Below are positions 34,872 through 43,979 of a DNA stretch of 64,000 nucleotides, piece by piece; position 1 is the stretch's first letter, and each line of letters starts with the position of its first letter. A program made the position numbers and the translations under genes. Source of the stretch: Citrobacter europaeus (GTDB lineage: Bacteria; Pseudomonadota; Gammaproteobacteria; Enterobacterales; Enterobacteriaceae); NCBI GenBank assembly GCA_020099315.1, contig CP083650.1:4898001-4962000 (forward strand), written 5' to 3'. The notes under the pieces are model-generated. The model was not told where the DNA came from. It did not search any database and was given only the letters and a program-made list of their open reading frames with translations.

Positions 34872-35967
34872 GGTCTGCAATCTCCTTTAATCGCGCCACG
34901 ATCAGCGCCATTTCTCCTTCAGCGACCGTACGCGGGTCAAGACTAAAAACGCCCTGATGAAGGTTGTAACGACGAGCGTAAATCGCGATTTCACCCTCTC
35001 GCAGTTGCGCTTCTACGGCGTAAGCATCCATTCCCAGCACCTGCGCATTCACCCGAATACGTACCCGCCAGATGGCGCGTCCGGCCTCATCCTGCTCGAT
35101 ATCCGCATCCAGTCCGCGAATCGCTGAAATCGCCTGCGCCACGGGGCGGAGCTCTTCAGCGGTGACCACGGTTTGTTCCTGATGGTAGTTTTCCAGGGCA
35201 TACACCAGCCCAACCATATTCTCTTTGCCGATTTTCATCGCCCGGGCAATCCCGTGGTGCTGCGCTTTACACGCGGCAATCCACTGTTTCTTCCCTGTGA
35301 TAAATCCGGAGGTCGGCGCGTTAAAAGCTTTTGCCCCGCTGTAGACCACCATATCTGCCCCGCTCGCCACCCAGGCGTGTAAATCCTCCTCGGCGGCGGC
35401 ATCGACAATTAGCGGCAGGTTGTGAACCTGCGCGACCTGCACAAAATCCGCAATGCTCAACATGCCTTTCTGCACACAGTGGTGCGATTTCACGTACAGC
35501 AGGGCGGCGGTGTTGTCGGTAATCGCGCTCTCCAGTTGCCAGCGGGCCGCCAGATTACTCGAGCCAACCTCCACCACCCGCCCGCCGCCCAGGCGGATGG
35601 CGCTGGTGATGGGCGCACCATAGTCAACGTTATGTCCGCGCAGCATAACCACTTCATTAGCCATACCTGCACTGTCCGGCATCAGCGTGACTCTTGCCTG
35701 GTCACCGCGGGTAATGGCGGCAGCAACAGCGATGGCAATACCCGCCGACGCACAGGAGGTGACATAGCTGTCTTCAGCGCCGGTGTAGCGGGAAACCAGT
35801 TCTCCGGTTCTGTCCACCAGCCGATCAATTTCAACAAAAGCCGAAGCTGCCCGCGCGGTGGCCTGCATCACTTCCGGGGCCACGCTGGAAACGCCCAAAA
35901 TCGTCATTTTGCCGCAGGCGTTAATGACCTGTTTTAGCCCCAACTGTTGATAGATATTTTGCGTCAT
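34858..35967 (-). CDS. dgaE: D-glucosaminate-6-phosphate ammonia-lyase DgaE
   Basis: A 369-residue PLP enzyme of the SelA-like aminotransferase fold. It removes ammonia and water from D-glucosaminate-6-phosphate to give 2-keto-3-deoxy-6-phosphogluconate. The probable PLP-binding Lys213 is in YSGAKAFNAP, with the PLP-contacting Asp189 in LIVDAAAEEDLHAW. It follows the EIID gene by three bases and overlaps dgaF. Confidence 0.95.
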   Translation of the reverse strand: MTQNIYQQLGLKQVINACGKMTILGVSSVAPEVMQATARAASAFVEIDRLVDRTGELVSRYTGAEDSYVTSCASAGIAIAVAAAITRGDQARVTLMPDSAGMANEVVMLRGHNVDYGAPITSAIRLGGGRVVEVGSSNLAARWQLESAITDNTAALLYVKSHHCVQKGMLSIADFVQVAQVHNLPLIVDAAAEEDLHAWVASGADMVVYSGAKAFNAPTSGFITGKKQWIAACKAQHHGIARAMKIGKENMVGLVYALENYHQEQTVVTAEELRPVAQAISAIRGLDADIEQDEAGRAIWRVRIRVNAQVLGMDAYAVEAQLREGEIAIYARRYNLHQGVFSLDPRTVAEGEMALIVARLKEIADHAAD

Positions 35968-35970
35968 GGC

Positions 35971-36831
35971 TTACAGCACTCCCAGCAGCGAACAGACCAC
36001 GCTGAGCGCGACAATCGACAGCAAAATCGTGGTATAACGCGGCCCTTTCTTTACCAGGTAGAAGTAAATGGCGAACACCGCCGCCAGCGGTAACAGACCG
36101 GGGGCAATAGAGTCGAGGATTTGCTGAACCACCACTTCAGAACCTTTCAGGGCACTGAGTTTTAACGGCGTGGTGATCTTGACGTAGCTAGCAGAAAGCG
36201 CCCCCATCATGATCAAGCCCAGCACGTTCGCGCCGTAGATAAGCTCCTTTATTCGCCCTCCCTGCAGCAGGCCAATTATCGAGTCACGCCCCAGCGTATA
36301 GCCTTTGTGAACCATGCCATAGCTGATTGCCAGCGTAATAGCAGGATAGAGAATTAACGGCACAATTCCGCCCATCGCGCTGCCATTGGCGGCGAACGGA
36401 ATGAATATAGCAATTAACAGCGGCATCACGGCGGCCCAGATGATGGAATCCCCCATCCCGGCCAGCGGTCCCATCAGTCCGGTTTTAATCCCGGTGATGG
36501 AGGCATCGCTGATCGGCTCGCCGCGGGTTTTCTGTTCCTCCATCGCAATGGAGATCCCCTGAATCACCGCCCCGAACGTCTGCTCCGAGTTGAAGAAGTT
36601 CAAATGGCGTTTCAGCGCTTCAACCTGCTCCTCTTTTTGCGGGTAGAGTTTTTTGATGATCGGCGTCATTGAGGCGCAGAAAATCAGGCTCTGCAATCGT
36701 TCATAGGAGCTGGAAACTTCCGCACCCAGCCAGTAGATAAACCAGGCTTTGGTGATGTCTGCTTTAGTCAGCGTGCCGCTTTCGCGCGCGCGCTCCACCA
36801 GTTCATGCTGCATTACGTCGCTGCTCATCAT
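35971..36831 (-). CDS. dgaD: PTS EIID, mannose family, DgaD
   Basis: A 286-residue membrane component of the D-glucosaminate PTS transporter. Mannose-family features include QTFGAVIQGISIAMEEQKTRG and GIKTGLMGPLAGMGDSIIWA, with membrane segments at the C-terminal half. Two consecutive ATG codons at 36831 and 36828 could start it; the first overlaps the dgaC stop, and AGGAG precedes both. Confidence 0.94.
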   Translation of the reverse strand: MMSSDVMQHELVERARESGTLTKADITKAWFIYWLGAEVSSSYERLQSLIFCASMTPIIKKLYPQKEEQVEALKRHLNFFNSEQTFGAVIQGISIAMEEQKTRGEPISDASITGIKTGLMGPLAGMGDSIIWAAVMPLLIAIFIPFAANGSAMGGIVPLILYPAITLAISYGMVHKGYTLGRDSIIGLLQGGRIKELIYGANVLGLIMMGALSASYVKITTPLKLSALKGSEVVVQQILDSIAPGLLPLAAVFAIYFYLVKKGPRYTTILLSIVALSVVCSLLGVL

Positions 36832-37577
36832 GCTGCTCCTTCATTTTTCGCCAGACCTTTAATCAGGAAGGCCACGCAGGTGCCAAAGATTGCCATCGCC
36901 ATGATGTCCACCTTCAGGTACAGCACCGCAAAGAATCCGCCGATAAACCACGGCAGCAGACTCTTTTTACCGATCACCATAATGGTGATGGCGAAGCCCA
37001 GCGCCGGCAGAATGCCGCCCATAATTTCAAAGGAGTGGGTGAGCCAGTGAGGCATCAGCTTCAGGAAGCTTTCCACCACGTCCTGACCAAAATAGTTAGC
37101 GGCGAAAACCACCGGGAAACGCAGCACCAGCCCGAGTAACGCCGGGTAGAGGAACGCACAGCGCATAATGCCCGCCATATTTGCCGTTTCCGCATGCTTG
37201 TCGGCCATATGCACCCACGCCGCGTTTAACGTGCGGCGCAGCTGGTCGAGAAACACGCCGATGACGCCAAACGGGATCGCCAGTGCGATAGCCAGGTTCG
37301 GGTCCATTCCGGCCTTCACGGCGATAGGAATTGAAATACAGGCAGCCAGCGCCGGATCCGACGGGACGTTGCCGCCCGGCGTGGAGGTCACGCCGAGATA
37401 AACCAGCTGCATACCTGCGCCGATGATCATCGCCGTTTCCATGTTGCCTAACAGCAGGCCAACGAATACGGCAATCACGACGGGTTGTAGCAGCATGGCT
37501 GAGAAGGTGTAGCCAAGGCGTAATCGGGCAAACCAGTAATACAACCCCATCAGGCTTGCAAAGACTAAAGTATCCAT
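36828..37577 (-). CDS. dgaC: PTS EIIC, mannose family, DgaC
   Basis: A 249-residue membrane permease subunit. It has the mannose-family glycine/proline-rich stretches MQLVYLGVTSTPGGNVPSDP and many hydrophobic helices. Start at the ATG of MDTLVFASLMGLYYW, with AGGGT eight bases upstream; the frame is open seven residues further. Works with EIID to move D-glucosaminate through the inner membrane. Confidence 0.93.
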   Translation of the reverse strand: MDTLVFASLMGLYYWFARLRLGYTFSAMLLQPVVIAVFVGLLLGNMETAMIIGAGMQLVYLGVTSTPGGNVPSDPALAACISIPIAVKAGMDPNLAIALAIPFGVIGVFLDQLRRTLNAAWVHMADKHAETANMAGIMRCAFLYPALLGLVLRFPVVFAANYFGQDVVESFLKLMPHWLTHSFEIMGGILPALGFAITIMVIGKKSLLPWFIGGFFAVLYLKVDIMAMAIFGTCVAFLIKGLAKNEGAA

Positions 37578-37602
37578 AATTAAGTACCCTGTTATCAAAG
37601 AA

Positions 37603-38088
37603 TTAGAATTTTTTCAGGATATCGTCCAGCGACTGAGGCTTATCTTCCGGGATAGTCTGGAAGAACACCTGAATCCCACGATTTTTCAGGTCGCTCAGAA
37701 TGCCGACGTCTTTTTCATCCAGCGTAATGTTCTGGAATACCGCTTTGCGGTTTGGCCCACCGCCCAGTCCACCGACCTGAATGGTAGTGACGTCAAATCC
37801 CAACTGGACCGCTTCCTGAACCGCCGCCAGAGAAGGGAACAGCACCAGCACTTTGCCGTCACCAAGCTGGTTTTCTTTCCAGGCTGCCGCAAAACTTTGG
37901 TTACTGAAACAATCCACTTTGATGTTCGGCGGCGCGGCCATCAGGTAGATGTTTTTCATAAACGGATCGGCATCCAGCTCATCGCTGACCACCGCAATCC
38001 GGTTTGCCTGAGATTGCCCAACCCATTTGGTCACCACTTGTCCATGAATCAGACGGCTATCGATACGACATAAAACGATGTTTGCCAT
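37603..38088 (-). CDS. dgaB: PTS EIIB, mannose family, DgaB
   Basis: A 161-residue phosphocarrier; His15 in CRIDSRLIHGQVVTKWV is the phosphorylated residue of the mannose-family EIIB (His rather than the Cys of other families). It transfers phosphate from DgaA to the incoming sugar acid. Confidence 0.95.
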   Translation of the reverse strand: MANIVLCRIDSRLIHGQVVTKWVGQSQANRIAVVSDELDADPFMKNIYLMAAPPNIKVDCFSNQSFAAAWKENQLGDGKVLVLFPSLAAVQEAVQLGFDVTTIQVGGLGGGPNRKAVFQNITLDEKDVGILSDLKNRGIQVFFQTIPEDKPQSLDDILKKF

Positions 38089-38100
38089 GATGTTTATTCC

Positions 38101-38526
38101 TTATTGTGATTGTTGTAATTGACGTACGTGGGCAACAACGTCCAGGCAGCTGCTACGCCCGGCCTCGACCAGATCGGCCACGCAGGTGGTCAGTTGGCCA
38201 TGCTCGCGTTTGTCGAGCGCCTCCAGTAACAACGAGGCGTTGAGCCCAGAAATCACTGCCACCGGGTAATCGGCGCTCAGCCGTGCCGCCACGTTAGAGG
38301 TGGTTCCGCCAATAAAATCGGTCAGGATCAGTGAGCCTTCCGGCATAGCTTTCACTACGGCTTCGACGCGCTGATAAAATTCGCCGAGCGTATCAACGGG
38401 CATCAGCGCAATTTCCGTCACGCCTTTGATTTCGCCCATCACCATGCGCAGGCTGTTGCAAAGCTGTTGCCCCCAGCCGCCATGGGTCAGCAGCAGGATC
38501 TGGGGCAAGGATTCAGTGGTAGTCAA
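38101..38526 (-). CDS. dgaA: PTS EIIA, mannose family, DgaA
   Basis: A 141-residue EIIA of the mannose type. His15 in LLLTHGGWGQQLC is the phosphorylation site and DFIGGTTSNVAARL forms part of the active pocket. First gene of the operon, 40 bases downstream of a sigma-54 promoter. Confidence 0.95.
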   Translation of the reverse strand: MTTTESLPQILLLTHGGWGQQLCNSLRMVMGEIKGVTEIALMPVDTLGEFYQRVEAVVKAMPEGSLILTDFIGGTTSNVAARLSADYPVAVISGLNASLLLEALDKREHGQLTTCVADLVEAGRSSCLDVVAHVRQLQQSQ

Positions 38527-38566
38527 AATGGCCTCCTGGCTCGATTACATAGACATAGGTAAACAG

Positions 38567-38582
38567 AGCAAAGGCTGTGCCA
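38567..38582 (-). promoter_or_regulatory. Sigma-54 (-24/-12) promoter of the dga operon
   Basis: On the minus strand TGGCACAGCCTTTGCT matches the RpoN consensus TGGCAC-N5-TTGCT fully. It lies about 40 bases before dgaA and fits the sigma-54 activator encoded next door. Confidence 0.92.
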
Positions 38583-38617
38583 GAATTTGTGTCACGCGGG
38601 GGAGTTATGGATGCCGA

Positions 38618-38634
38618 CGGGGCGCAAAGCCCCG
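38618..38634. terminator. Small GC-rich hairpin between dgaR and the dga promoter
   Basis: CGGGGC-GCAAA-GCCCCG, a 6-base-pair stem just after the dgaR stop and upstream of the sigma-54 promoter. No U-tract follows on the minus strand, so it may only insulate. Confidence 0.45.
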
Positions 38635-38646
38635 CAAGTCTTGGGA

Positions 38647-41445
38647 TTAGCTATACAGCAGTTCGTAGATATAAAAATATTCCGCGTCCGATAAGCGAAT
38701 GGCATAGGCCTCTTCGATCGGCAGGAAAGCAGATTTAATGACACTAAACGCGCGAACATCCAGATCCGGCTTGTTCTCCAGCGCCATCTGTAACGGTTTG
38801 CGGTTAATCACGATACGCTCGACCATACAGCAGCAGTGGATCAGGAAGCGCAGTGTCACCTGACGGCTCGGTTTGAGCGAAAGCGTGGTGGTCAGATGAT
38901 TCAGCACGCCTTCCATCTCTTTCAGAATACGCTGCGGGTTGAGCACCGAAATATGGTTAATGATGCTCTCCATGGTCAACGCGCTGATAAAGCGCATCGC
39001 GCTGCGCTCCATCTCCAGACGGCGTTCGCTGCTGGAGAGATCGGGCGTCAGCAGGCTGAGCACCAGTTCAGGGCCTTGCTCAGAGAACAGCTCCTCGAGC
39101 GAGATAAACGGAATATCCGGCAGTCCCGGCTGGAAAGTACCCACGATTCCCGCCAGACGTTCACTGGCGTTAATCGCCTGCTGAACGCGCTCCAGGCTGC
39201 GAACTTCGTTGTAATCGAGGATCACCATCCGCGTATCCTGCGACATCAGCTCGCCGAAGCTCTCTTCCAGCACCTTTTTGATTTTTTCTGCTGTTCCCAT
39301 CCCGGTAATGCAGGAGATAACCAGCACTTTACCGCTGTTTTCCTGCTGCGGCGTACAGAGCTGACAGGGAATATTTTTGCTCTGCATCAACGCCGCCAAC
39401 TGCGGCAAGTCGCTGGTTTCGTAGCTTAAATCCAGCCCAATCTCCAGCAGGCTGGTGAGCGTAATATTGGGCATCAGCAGAACATCTATCTGGAATAATT
39501 TGCTGATCGTACTGCCAAAATGGACCAGCGAGCCAATATCCACCATCAGGATTAATCGGCGATATTGCCGGGTCTGGATCATCTGCGTCAGGGCTTCCAG
39601 CGTGTCATGCACCGACTGCTCGAAAGGCATATCGATAGCGCTGAACACCTCGCGCTCCAGTACGCGATTCACGTACTGCGCCTGACTTGTGGCGGTCGTA
39701 GCACCGTGAGCAATCAAAATCACCCCGCAGTCCGGACTGGCGTCAATCCGTTGGCGGTAATGGCGACACTCTTTGAGGAACAGGCACAGCCAGACCACCT
39801 CCGTCGCCGGACACTGAATATGCAGCAGTTCATTGATTTTTCGGCATAACAACGTAGCGTTTTCGTATTCATCTTTGCAGCGATCGAGGATCAGGCTGGA
39901 AGAATAAAGTTGCGGAATAAGGCCACGCTGCACATAGCCAATCAGCGCCAGGAAGTGTTTGCGTAACGGATTAACCAGATTTTCCGGCAGCGTGAAGCCA
40001 AGCACCTGCTCAACACAGCCGATCAGCAGCGTGACTCGCTCTTCAATCTGATCGCCATAGCGCGGGGGATGCGCCACGCTGTCGCGGCTATAGAGACCAT
40101 ATTCAAAAATCGAGCTGAGTTTGTTTTTGAGGATTGCCAGCGTTTCGGCTGGCGGTACGTTACTGTTACGCAGATTGATATATTCCCGGGTCAGGAAGCT
40201 ATAAAAGAGATCGCTCTCTTCAATTTCAGCTCCGGTGGCCAGCGAATTTTTCAGTGCCGGTAGCGTGCGGGCATCAATGCTCAGGTGCTCTTTGCCTTCG
40301 AACAGCGCCCCAACCAGCAGACGTTGCTCCGGCGTGGCGTTAAAGGGGAGCTCGGTCAGACGTTTATCCAGCTGTAGCGTATCGCTGTGCTCCGTCATTC
40401 CCGAAGCCCAGGCCTGGGCGCAGAGAAACTGAATATCGCTCTTGAGCTGACCAATATTGCCTTCCAGGGGCTTGTTCAGCAGCCAGAGCAGCAGGGTACG
40501 GTCGATGCTTATCGTACGCTCGATTTTGCGGCTCTCACGCTGTAAGAAGCCAACGATCAGTTCAACCTGCTCTTCCACCGAACGCTGGCGTATGCCAGGG
40601 AGATCGATACATACCTGAATACGTCGCTGGAAAGTGCGCAGCAATGCCGAACTTACCGGTTCGGTGGTCGCACATATCAGGCGAACCGAGATTGAACGCG
40701 CCACGGCGCTTGAACCCAGCGGCCGGTATTCGCCTTTGTCGAGAATAGAGAACAGCTTTTCCTGGCCTTCATACGGCAGACGATGCACTTCATCGAGCAG
40801 GAGATAGCCGCCATCAGCCTGTTCGACCAGACCGGGTTTATTCTCGTTTGCGCCGGTAAACGCCCCCTGTCGATGACCAAACAGGTGTGAAGAGAGCAGC
40901 TCCGGGTTATGCGCGTATTCCGCGCAGTTGAAATAGACCAGCGGGGGAGGCGTTCCCGCTGCACGTTCGCAGGCGAAACGGTGCATCAGTTCGGCAAAAA
41001 AGGTTTTACCTACGCCGGAGGGACCGGTTAGCAGAACATGCAGCCCGTGGGGATACAGCACCGCCGCGCGGCCTTTTTCCACCGCATCGCGCAGGCTGCG
41101 ATCGTAACCAATCAGGCCGGAAAAGGGATCGTCTGTCGCCTGGTTTTCCTGAACAGGCAACAGGTCGGCAACGGTTTGCACTTCACGCTCGGACTCATCC
41201 AGTTTGCGCCCCAGCAGCGTTTCAATCGCCTGACGATGCAGAAAGAATACCGGGCGACCGCGGCTTTTAATCGCCAGGCCGTCGTTCCAGAGCTGATTGA
41301 GATCTTTACTGACCGAGTTGCGCGCCAGCCCGAGGTTGAAGCCGATAGCCTCCGCCGTGAACGCCCTTTCCTGCGCCAGATGGGCAAGATTCAGTCCTCG
41401 CGTCAGCCGTTCCAGCTCTCCCAGTATTATCTCAATCCGTCTCAT
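38647..41445 (-). CDS. dgaR: Sigma-54-dependent activator DgaR (LevR type)
   Basis: A 932-residue activator of the dga operon. Order: N-terminal helix-turn-helix (about 20-60), AAA+ domain with Walker A GPSGVGKT at 141-148 and the sigma-54 contact loop GAFTGA at 194-199, then PRD and mannose-type EIIA-like and EIIB-like regions toward the C-terminus (conserved His-containing ILIAHGATTATSQAQYVNRV and the ISCITGMGTAEKI segment). Activity would be set by PTS phosphorylation. LevR architecture and the matching -24/-12 promoter give strong support. Confidence 0.94.
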   Translation of the reverse strand: MRRIEIILGELERLTRGLNLAHLAQERAFTAEAIGFNLGLARNSVSKDLNQLWNDGLAIKSRGRPVFFLHRQAIETLLGRKLDESEREVQTVADLLPVQENQATDDPFSGLIGYDRSLRDAVEKGRAAVLYPHGLHVLLTGPSGVGKTFFAELMHRFACERAAGTPPPLVYFNCAEYAHNPELLSSHLFGHRQGAFTGANENKPGLVEQADGGYLLLDEVHRLPYEGQEKLFSILDKGEYRPLGSSAVARSISVRLICATTEPVSSALLRTFQRRIQVCIDLPGIRQRSVEEQVELIVGFLQRESRKIERTISIDRTLLLWLLNKPLEGNIGQLKSDIQFLCAQAWASGMTEHSDTLQLDKRLTELPFNATPEQRLLVGALFEGKEHLSIDARTLPALKNSLATGAEIEESDLFYSFLTREYINLRNSNVPPAETLAILKNKLSSIFEYGLYSRDSVAHPPRYGDQIEERVTLLIGCVEQVLGFTLPENLVNPLRKHFLALIGYVQRGLIPQLYSSSLILDRCKDEYENATLLCRKINELLHIQCPATEVVWLCLFLKECRHYRQRIDASPDCGVILIAHGATTATSQAQYVNRVLEREVFSAIDMPFEQSVHDTLEALTQMIQTRQYRRLILMVDIGSLVHFGSTISKLFQIDVLLMPNITLTSLLEIGLDLSYETSDLPQLAALMQSKNIPCQLCTPQQENSGKVLVISCITGMGTAEKIKKVLEESFGELMSQDTRMVILDYNEVRSLERVQQAINASERLAGIVGTFQPGLPDIPFISLEELFSEQGPELVLSLLTPDLSSSERRLEMERSAMRFISALTMESIINHISVLNPQRILKEMEGVLNHLTTTLSLKPSRQVTLRFLIHCCCMVERIVINRKPLQMALENKPDLDVRAFSVIKSAFLPIEEAYAIRLSDAEYFYIYELLYS

Positions 41446-41535
41446 CTCTTTACCGCTTAAGAAATAAATGATTGTTCAGAACATACACTATTCTGCTGCG
41501 CAAGAAAGTGAGGCGGCGTCCAGACCTTCCGGTCA

Positions 41536-41952
41536 TCAAAACGTTTTTGACAAATAATGGCGCGCGGAACCGGTTTCCGGGAAGTTATCGAGGGTCATTT
41601 GCAGCTGATAGCCGTTTTTCTGATAAAACGGCAGCGCCTGGAAACTCATGGTATCCACCAGCGCATGCAGGCATCCTCTCTCACGCGCCGTCTGTTCTGC
41701 GGCCTGCATCAATTTTGTGCCGTAACCGCCTTTACGCAGTGAATCATGCATCCACAGAAAATCAATGCACAGCCATTCGCCTTTGATTTTGCCGATCAAC
41801 CCGCCCAGAATTTCATTGCGCTCATCGCGCCAGTACACCGCCAGGTCGCCAAAATTGGTGGTTTTCAGAAACTGGCGGTTGTAAGCGCGCAACCCGGCAA
41901 GCAGGGCATTTTGATCGTCTTCGGTAATCGTATCCGTAATCTGTATTTGCAT
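41536..41952 (-). CDS. GNAT family N-acetyltransferase
   Basis: A 138-residue GNAT-fold protein. The acetyl-CoA loop is in LRKGGYGTKLMQAAEQTARERG (G-x-G-x-K/L), followed by the typical LPFYQKNGYQ segment. Substrate unknown. Single gene between dgaR and yicS, not obviously part of either operon. Confidence 0.88.
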   Translation of the reverse strand: MQIQITDTITEDDQNALLAGLRAYNRQFLKTTNFGDLAVYWRDERNEILGGLIGKIKGEWLCIDFLWMHDSLRKGGYGTKLMQAAEQTARERGCLHALVDTMSFQALPFYQKNGYQLQMTLDNFPETGSARHYLSKTF

Positions 41953-42081
41953 CCTATCCTCCTAAAATAACTACAACTTCTGGCTGATTTATTTTTGACA
42001 TTAACACAGGGTGATGAGTGAGTCGTATGCCGTCTACACTTACTCTTGAGATGATGCGCATAGACAACAAGGATTATTATC

Positions 42082-42375
42082 ATGAAACGAGTCATTTTCC
42101 CGATTATTGCCGTCCTTTTCATGCTACCCGTTCTGGCGCAAGCCGACTCGGCATATGGCAGTCTGCAGGCTGTACACGAAAAGAATACCGTTTTGAAGGA
42201 TTTACGTAAGATTTGCACCCCGCAAGGCTCGCCATCTGATGAGGTATGGGAAAAAACGATTATGGCTGATACGCGTAACCAACAGCACATCCGCGAAGCC
42301 ATTCTGGCAATTCAAAGAAACAATCAGAACAACTACTGGGAAGCGCTTGGCAAAGTTGAATGCCCGGATTTATAG
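42082..42375 (+). CDS. yicS: Small exported protein YicS
   Basis: A 97-residue periplasmic protein of unknown function. Signal peptide ends at VLAQA before DSAYGS; the mature part has two Cys (LRKICTPQ and KVECPDL) and the conserved NYWEALGKVECPD ending. Length and C-terminus match E. coli YicS. AAGGA precedes the ATG. Confidence 0.93.
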   Translation: MKRVIFPIIAVLFMLPVLAQADSAYGSLQAVHEKNTVLKDLRKICTPQGSPSDEVWEKTIMADTRNQQHIREAILAIQRNNQNNYWEALGKVECPDL

Positions 42376-42412
42376 GCGTGAAGCGAAATAGCCCCACGCC
42401 AGAGGGACAGCG

Positions 42413-43360
42413 TTAACGCTGAGGAATAATTAAGTCGCCACGCAGCACGTACGAACCCAGCACGCTTTGGGTTTTCTCATTGAGCCAACTGACGATCCGC
42501 GCCGCCATGGCATCCATAGAATATTCAATCGCCGGGATAGTTGGGATACCCGGCAGATGCAGCGCTCCGGCCAGACTAAAGACCATAATGTCTTGCGGAA
42601 CGGATTTATTAAACGCCTGCAACTGCGGGATAACCCGCTGTGCCTGCTGCTCATCCGCCACCAGCAGCGCGTTGAAATTTAGCGTCGACGCGTTGTTAAG
42701 CAGCTCCTGCAAGGCCACTGACGATGACGTGGCGGCCATAAACACCAGGTTACGGTTAAACGGCAGGAAGTTTTTTTCCAGCGCGTGTTTATAGCCCAAC
42801 AGCACCTGATCGGAGAAGCCCATTCCGTCCGGATGAATTAAAGCAATCTGGCGTCGATTCTGACTTATCAAATAGTTACAGGCAGTTTCGGTGGCAAATT
42901 CATGATCGAACTGAATGCTGTTGACGTCATCGCCGGAATCCAGACAATCCACCAGAATGACATTCTCCTGATTGATATTGAGCGGGAAACGCGCGCCGAT
43001 AATCAGGACGTCGTCGCACAAACCGCAGCTTAATTCATCAAGAGCGCTCATGACTTCCGCTTTGGTATTGGCAAAACGCAGCAGCAGGTGCTTTTGATGC
43101 TGGCTTAGATGCTTTTCCAGCGCGTAGAGATAACCCGTGGTCTGATTGATGTTGTCCTGCGCGCATATCACGCCAATACAGCCGGTAGACTGGCTGAGTA
43201 GCGACTGCGCAATCACGTTCGGACGATAATTGAGTTCATCCACCGCTTTCAGCACAGCGATGCGGCTGGCCTCTTTTACGCCACGCGAACCGCTCAACAC
43301 GCGTGACACAGTGGCTTTTGACACGCCAGCCAAACGCGATACATCGTTGATAGTAGACAT
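42413..43360 (-). CDS. LacI-family repressor of the beta-glucoside operon
   Basis: A 315-residue regulator: HTH headpiece INDVSRLAGVSKATVSRVL (3-22) with hinge NYRPNVIAQSLLSQ, then a periplasmic-binding-like sugar domain. Start at the ATG with AGGGGAG upstream (a second ATG three bases earlier is too close to it). It is divergent from the PTS EIIB gene and the spacer holds several matching palindromes, so it most likely represses the operon to its right and perhaps itself. Inducer unknown, probably a phosphorylated beta-glucoside. Confidence 0.93.
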   Translation of the reverse strand: MSTINDVSRLAGVSKATVSRVLSGSRGVKEASRIAVLKAVDELNYRPNVIAQSLLSQSTGCIGVICAQDNINQTTGYLYALEKHLSQHQKHLLLRFANTKAEVMSALDELSCGLCDDVLIIGARFPLNINQENVILVDCLDSGDDVNSIQFDHEFATETACNYLISQNRRQIALIHPDGMGFSDQVLLGYKHALEKNFLPFNRNLVFMAATSSSVALQELLNNASTLNFNALLVADEQQAQRVIPQLQAFNKSVPQDIMVFSLAGALHLPGIPTIPAIEYSMDAMAARIVSWLNEKTQSVLGSYVLRGDLIIPQR

Positions 43361-43456
43361 CATTCTCCCCTGACAGGACCCGCCAGGCCCTTTCCATCCT
43401 GAATTTAACATTGGCTCAAATAATCGCCATCCGCAGTATAGCTGTTTCCGTTTTTC

Positions 43457-43475
43457 ATGGAAACCGATTTTCCAT
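43457..43475. promoter_or_regulatory. LacI-type operator near the repressor gene
   Basis: ATGGAAACCGATTTTCCAT is a near-palindrome with a central CG-like core as in LacI-family operators; it repeats the GGAAACC half-site of the downstream operators. Confidence 0.7.
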
Positions 43476-43568
43476 TTGGACTCAAAAAGAGATTTCCACA
43501 GCCAATTTCGTGAGCTAAATCCAAATAATTAGCCTCATAAGAATAAGATCTTGATGGCTGTCACAATT

Positions 43569-43597
43569 CCGGTTTCCATGAATGGAAACCGGTTTCC
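43569..43597. promoter_or_regulatory. Overlapping LacI-type operators before the PTS EIIB gene
   Basis: CCGGTTTCCAT-GA-ATGGAAACCGG is a perfect 11-base inverted repeat, and GGAAACCGGTTTCC overlaps its right arm as a second perfect palindrome with central CG. Three half-sites thus share one 29-base segment, 56 bases upstream of the EIIB start. Confidence 0.85.
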
Positions 43598-43652
43598 GTA
43601 TGATATCAAATCAGACTCGCAATAAGTTTTTACATTTAAAGGATGGTTCACC

Positions 43653-43967
43653 ATGTTCAGGATTATGTTGTGTTGTTCGGCAGGGATGTCCACCAGCTTG
43701 CTGGTTCGTAAAATGATTGAGGAGGCAGAGTCTCGCGGATTGCCCGTGAAGATTGAGGCCTACGGCGTTTCCGAATTTGACATTCAGTTTCCAAATTACC
43801 AGGTGGTACTGCTCGGCCCCCAGGTAAAGTACATGCTTAATACGCTCTCCGAAAAGGCTGCCACCCAGGGTATACCCGTAAAAGCCATAGATATGATGGA
43901 TTACGGTATGCAACGCGGTGACAAAGTGCTGGATTATGCTCTGTCGCTGATTGAAGCGACACACTAA
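43653..43967 (+). CDS. PTS EIIB, lactose/cellobiose family
   Basis: A 104-residue phosphocarrier. Cys8 in LCCSAGMSTSLLVRKMIEEA is the phosphorylated Cys of the ChbB/CelA type. First gene of the operon, ATG at 43653 with AAAGGATGG upstream. Phosphorylates a beta-glucoside during uptake by the EIIC encoded next. Confidence 0.95.
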   Translation: MFRIMLCCSAGMSTSLLVRKMIEEAESRGLPVKIEAYGVSEFDIQFPNYQVVLLGPQVKYMLNTLSEKAATQGIPVKAIDMMDYGMQRGDKVLDYALSLIEATH

Positions 43968-43979
43968 AAGGGTGTCACT

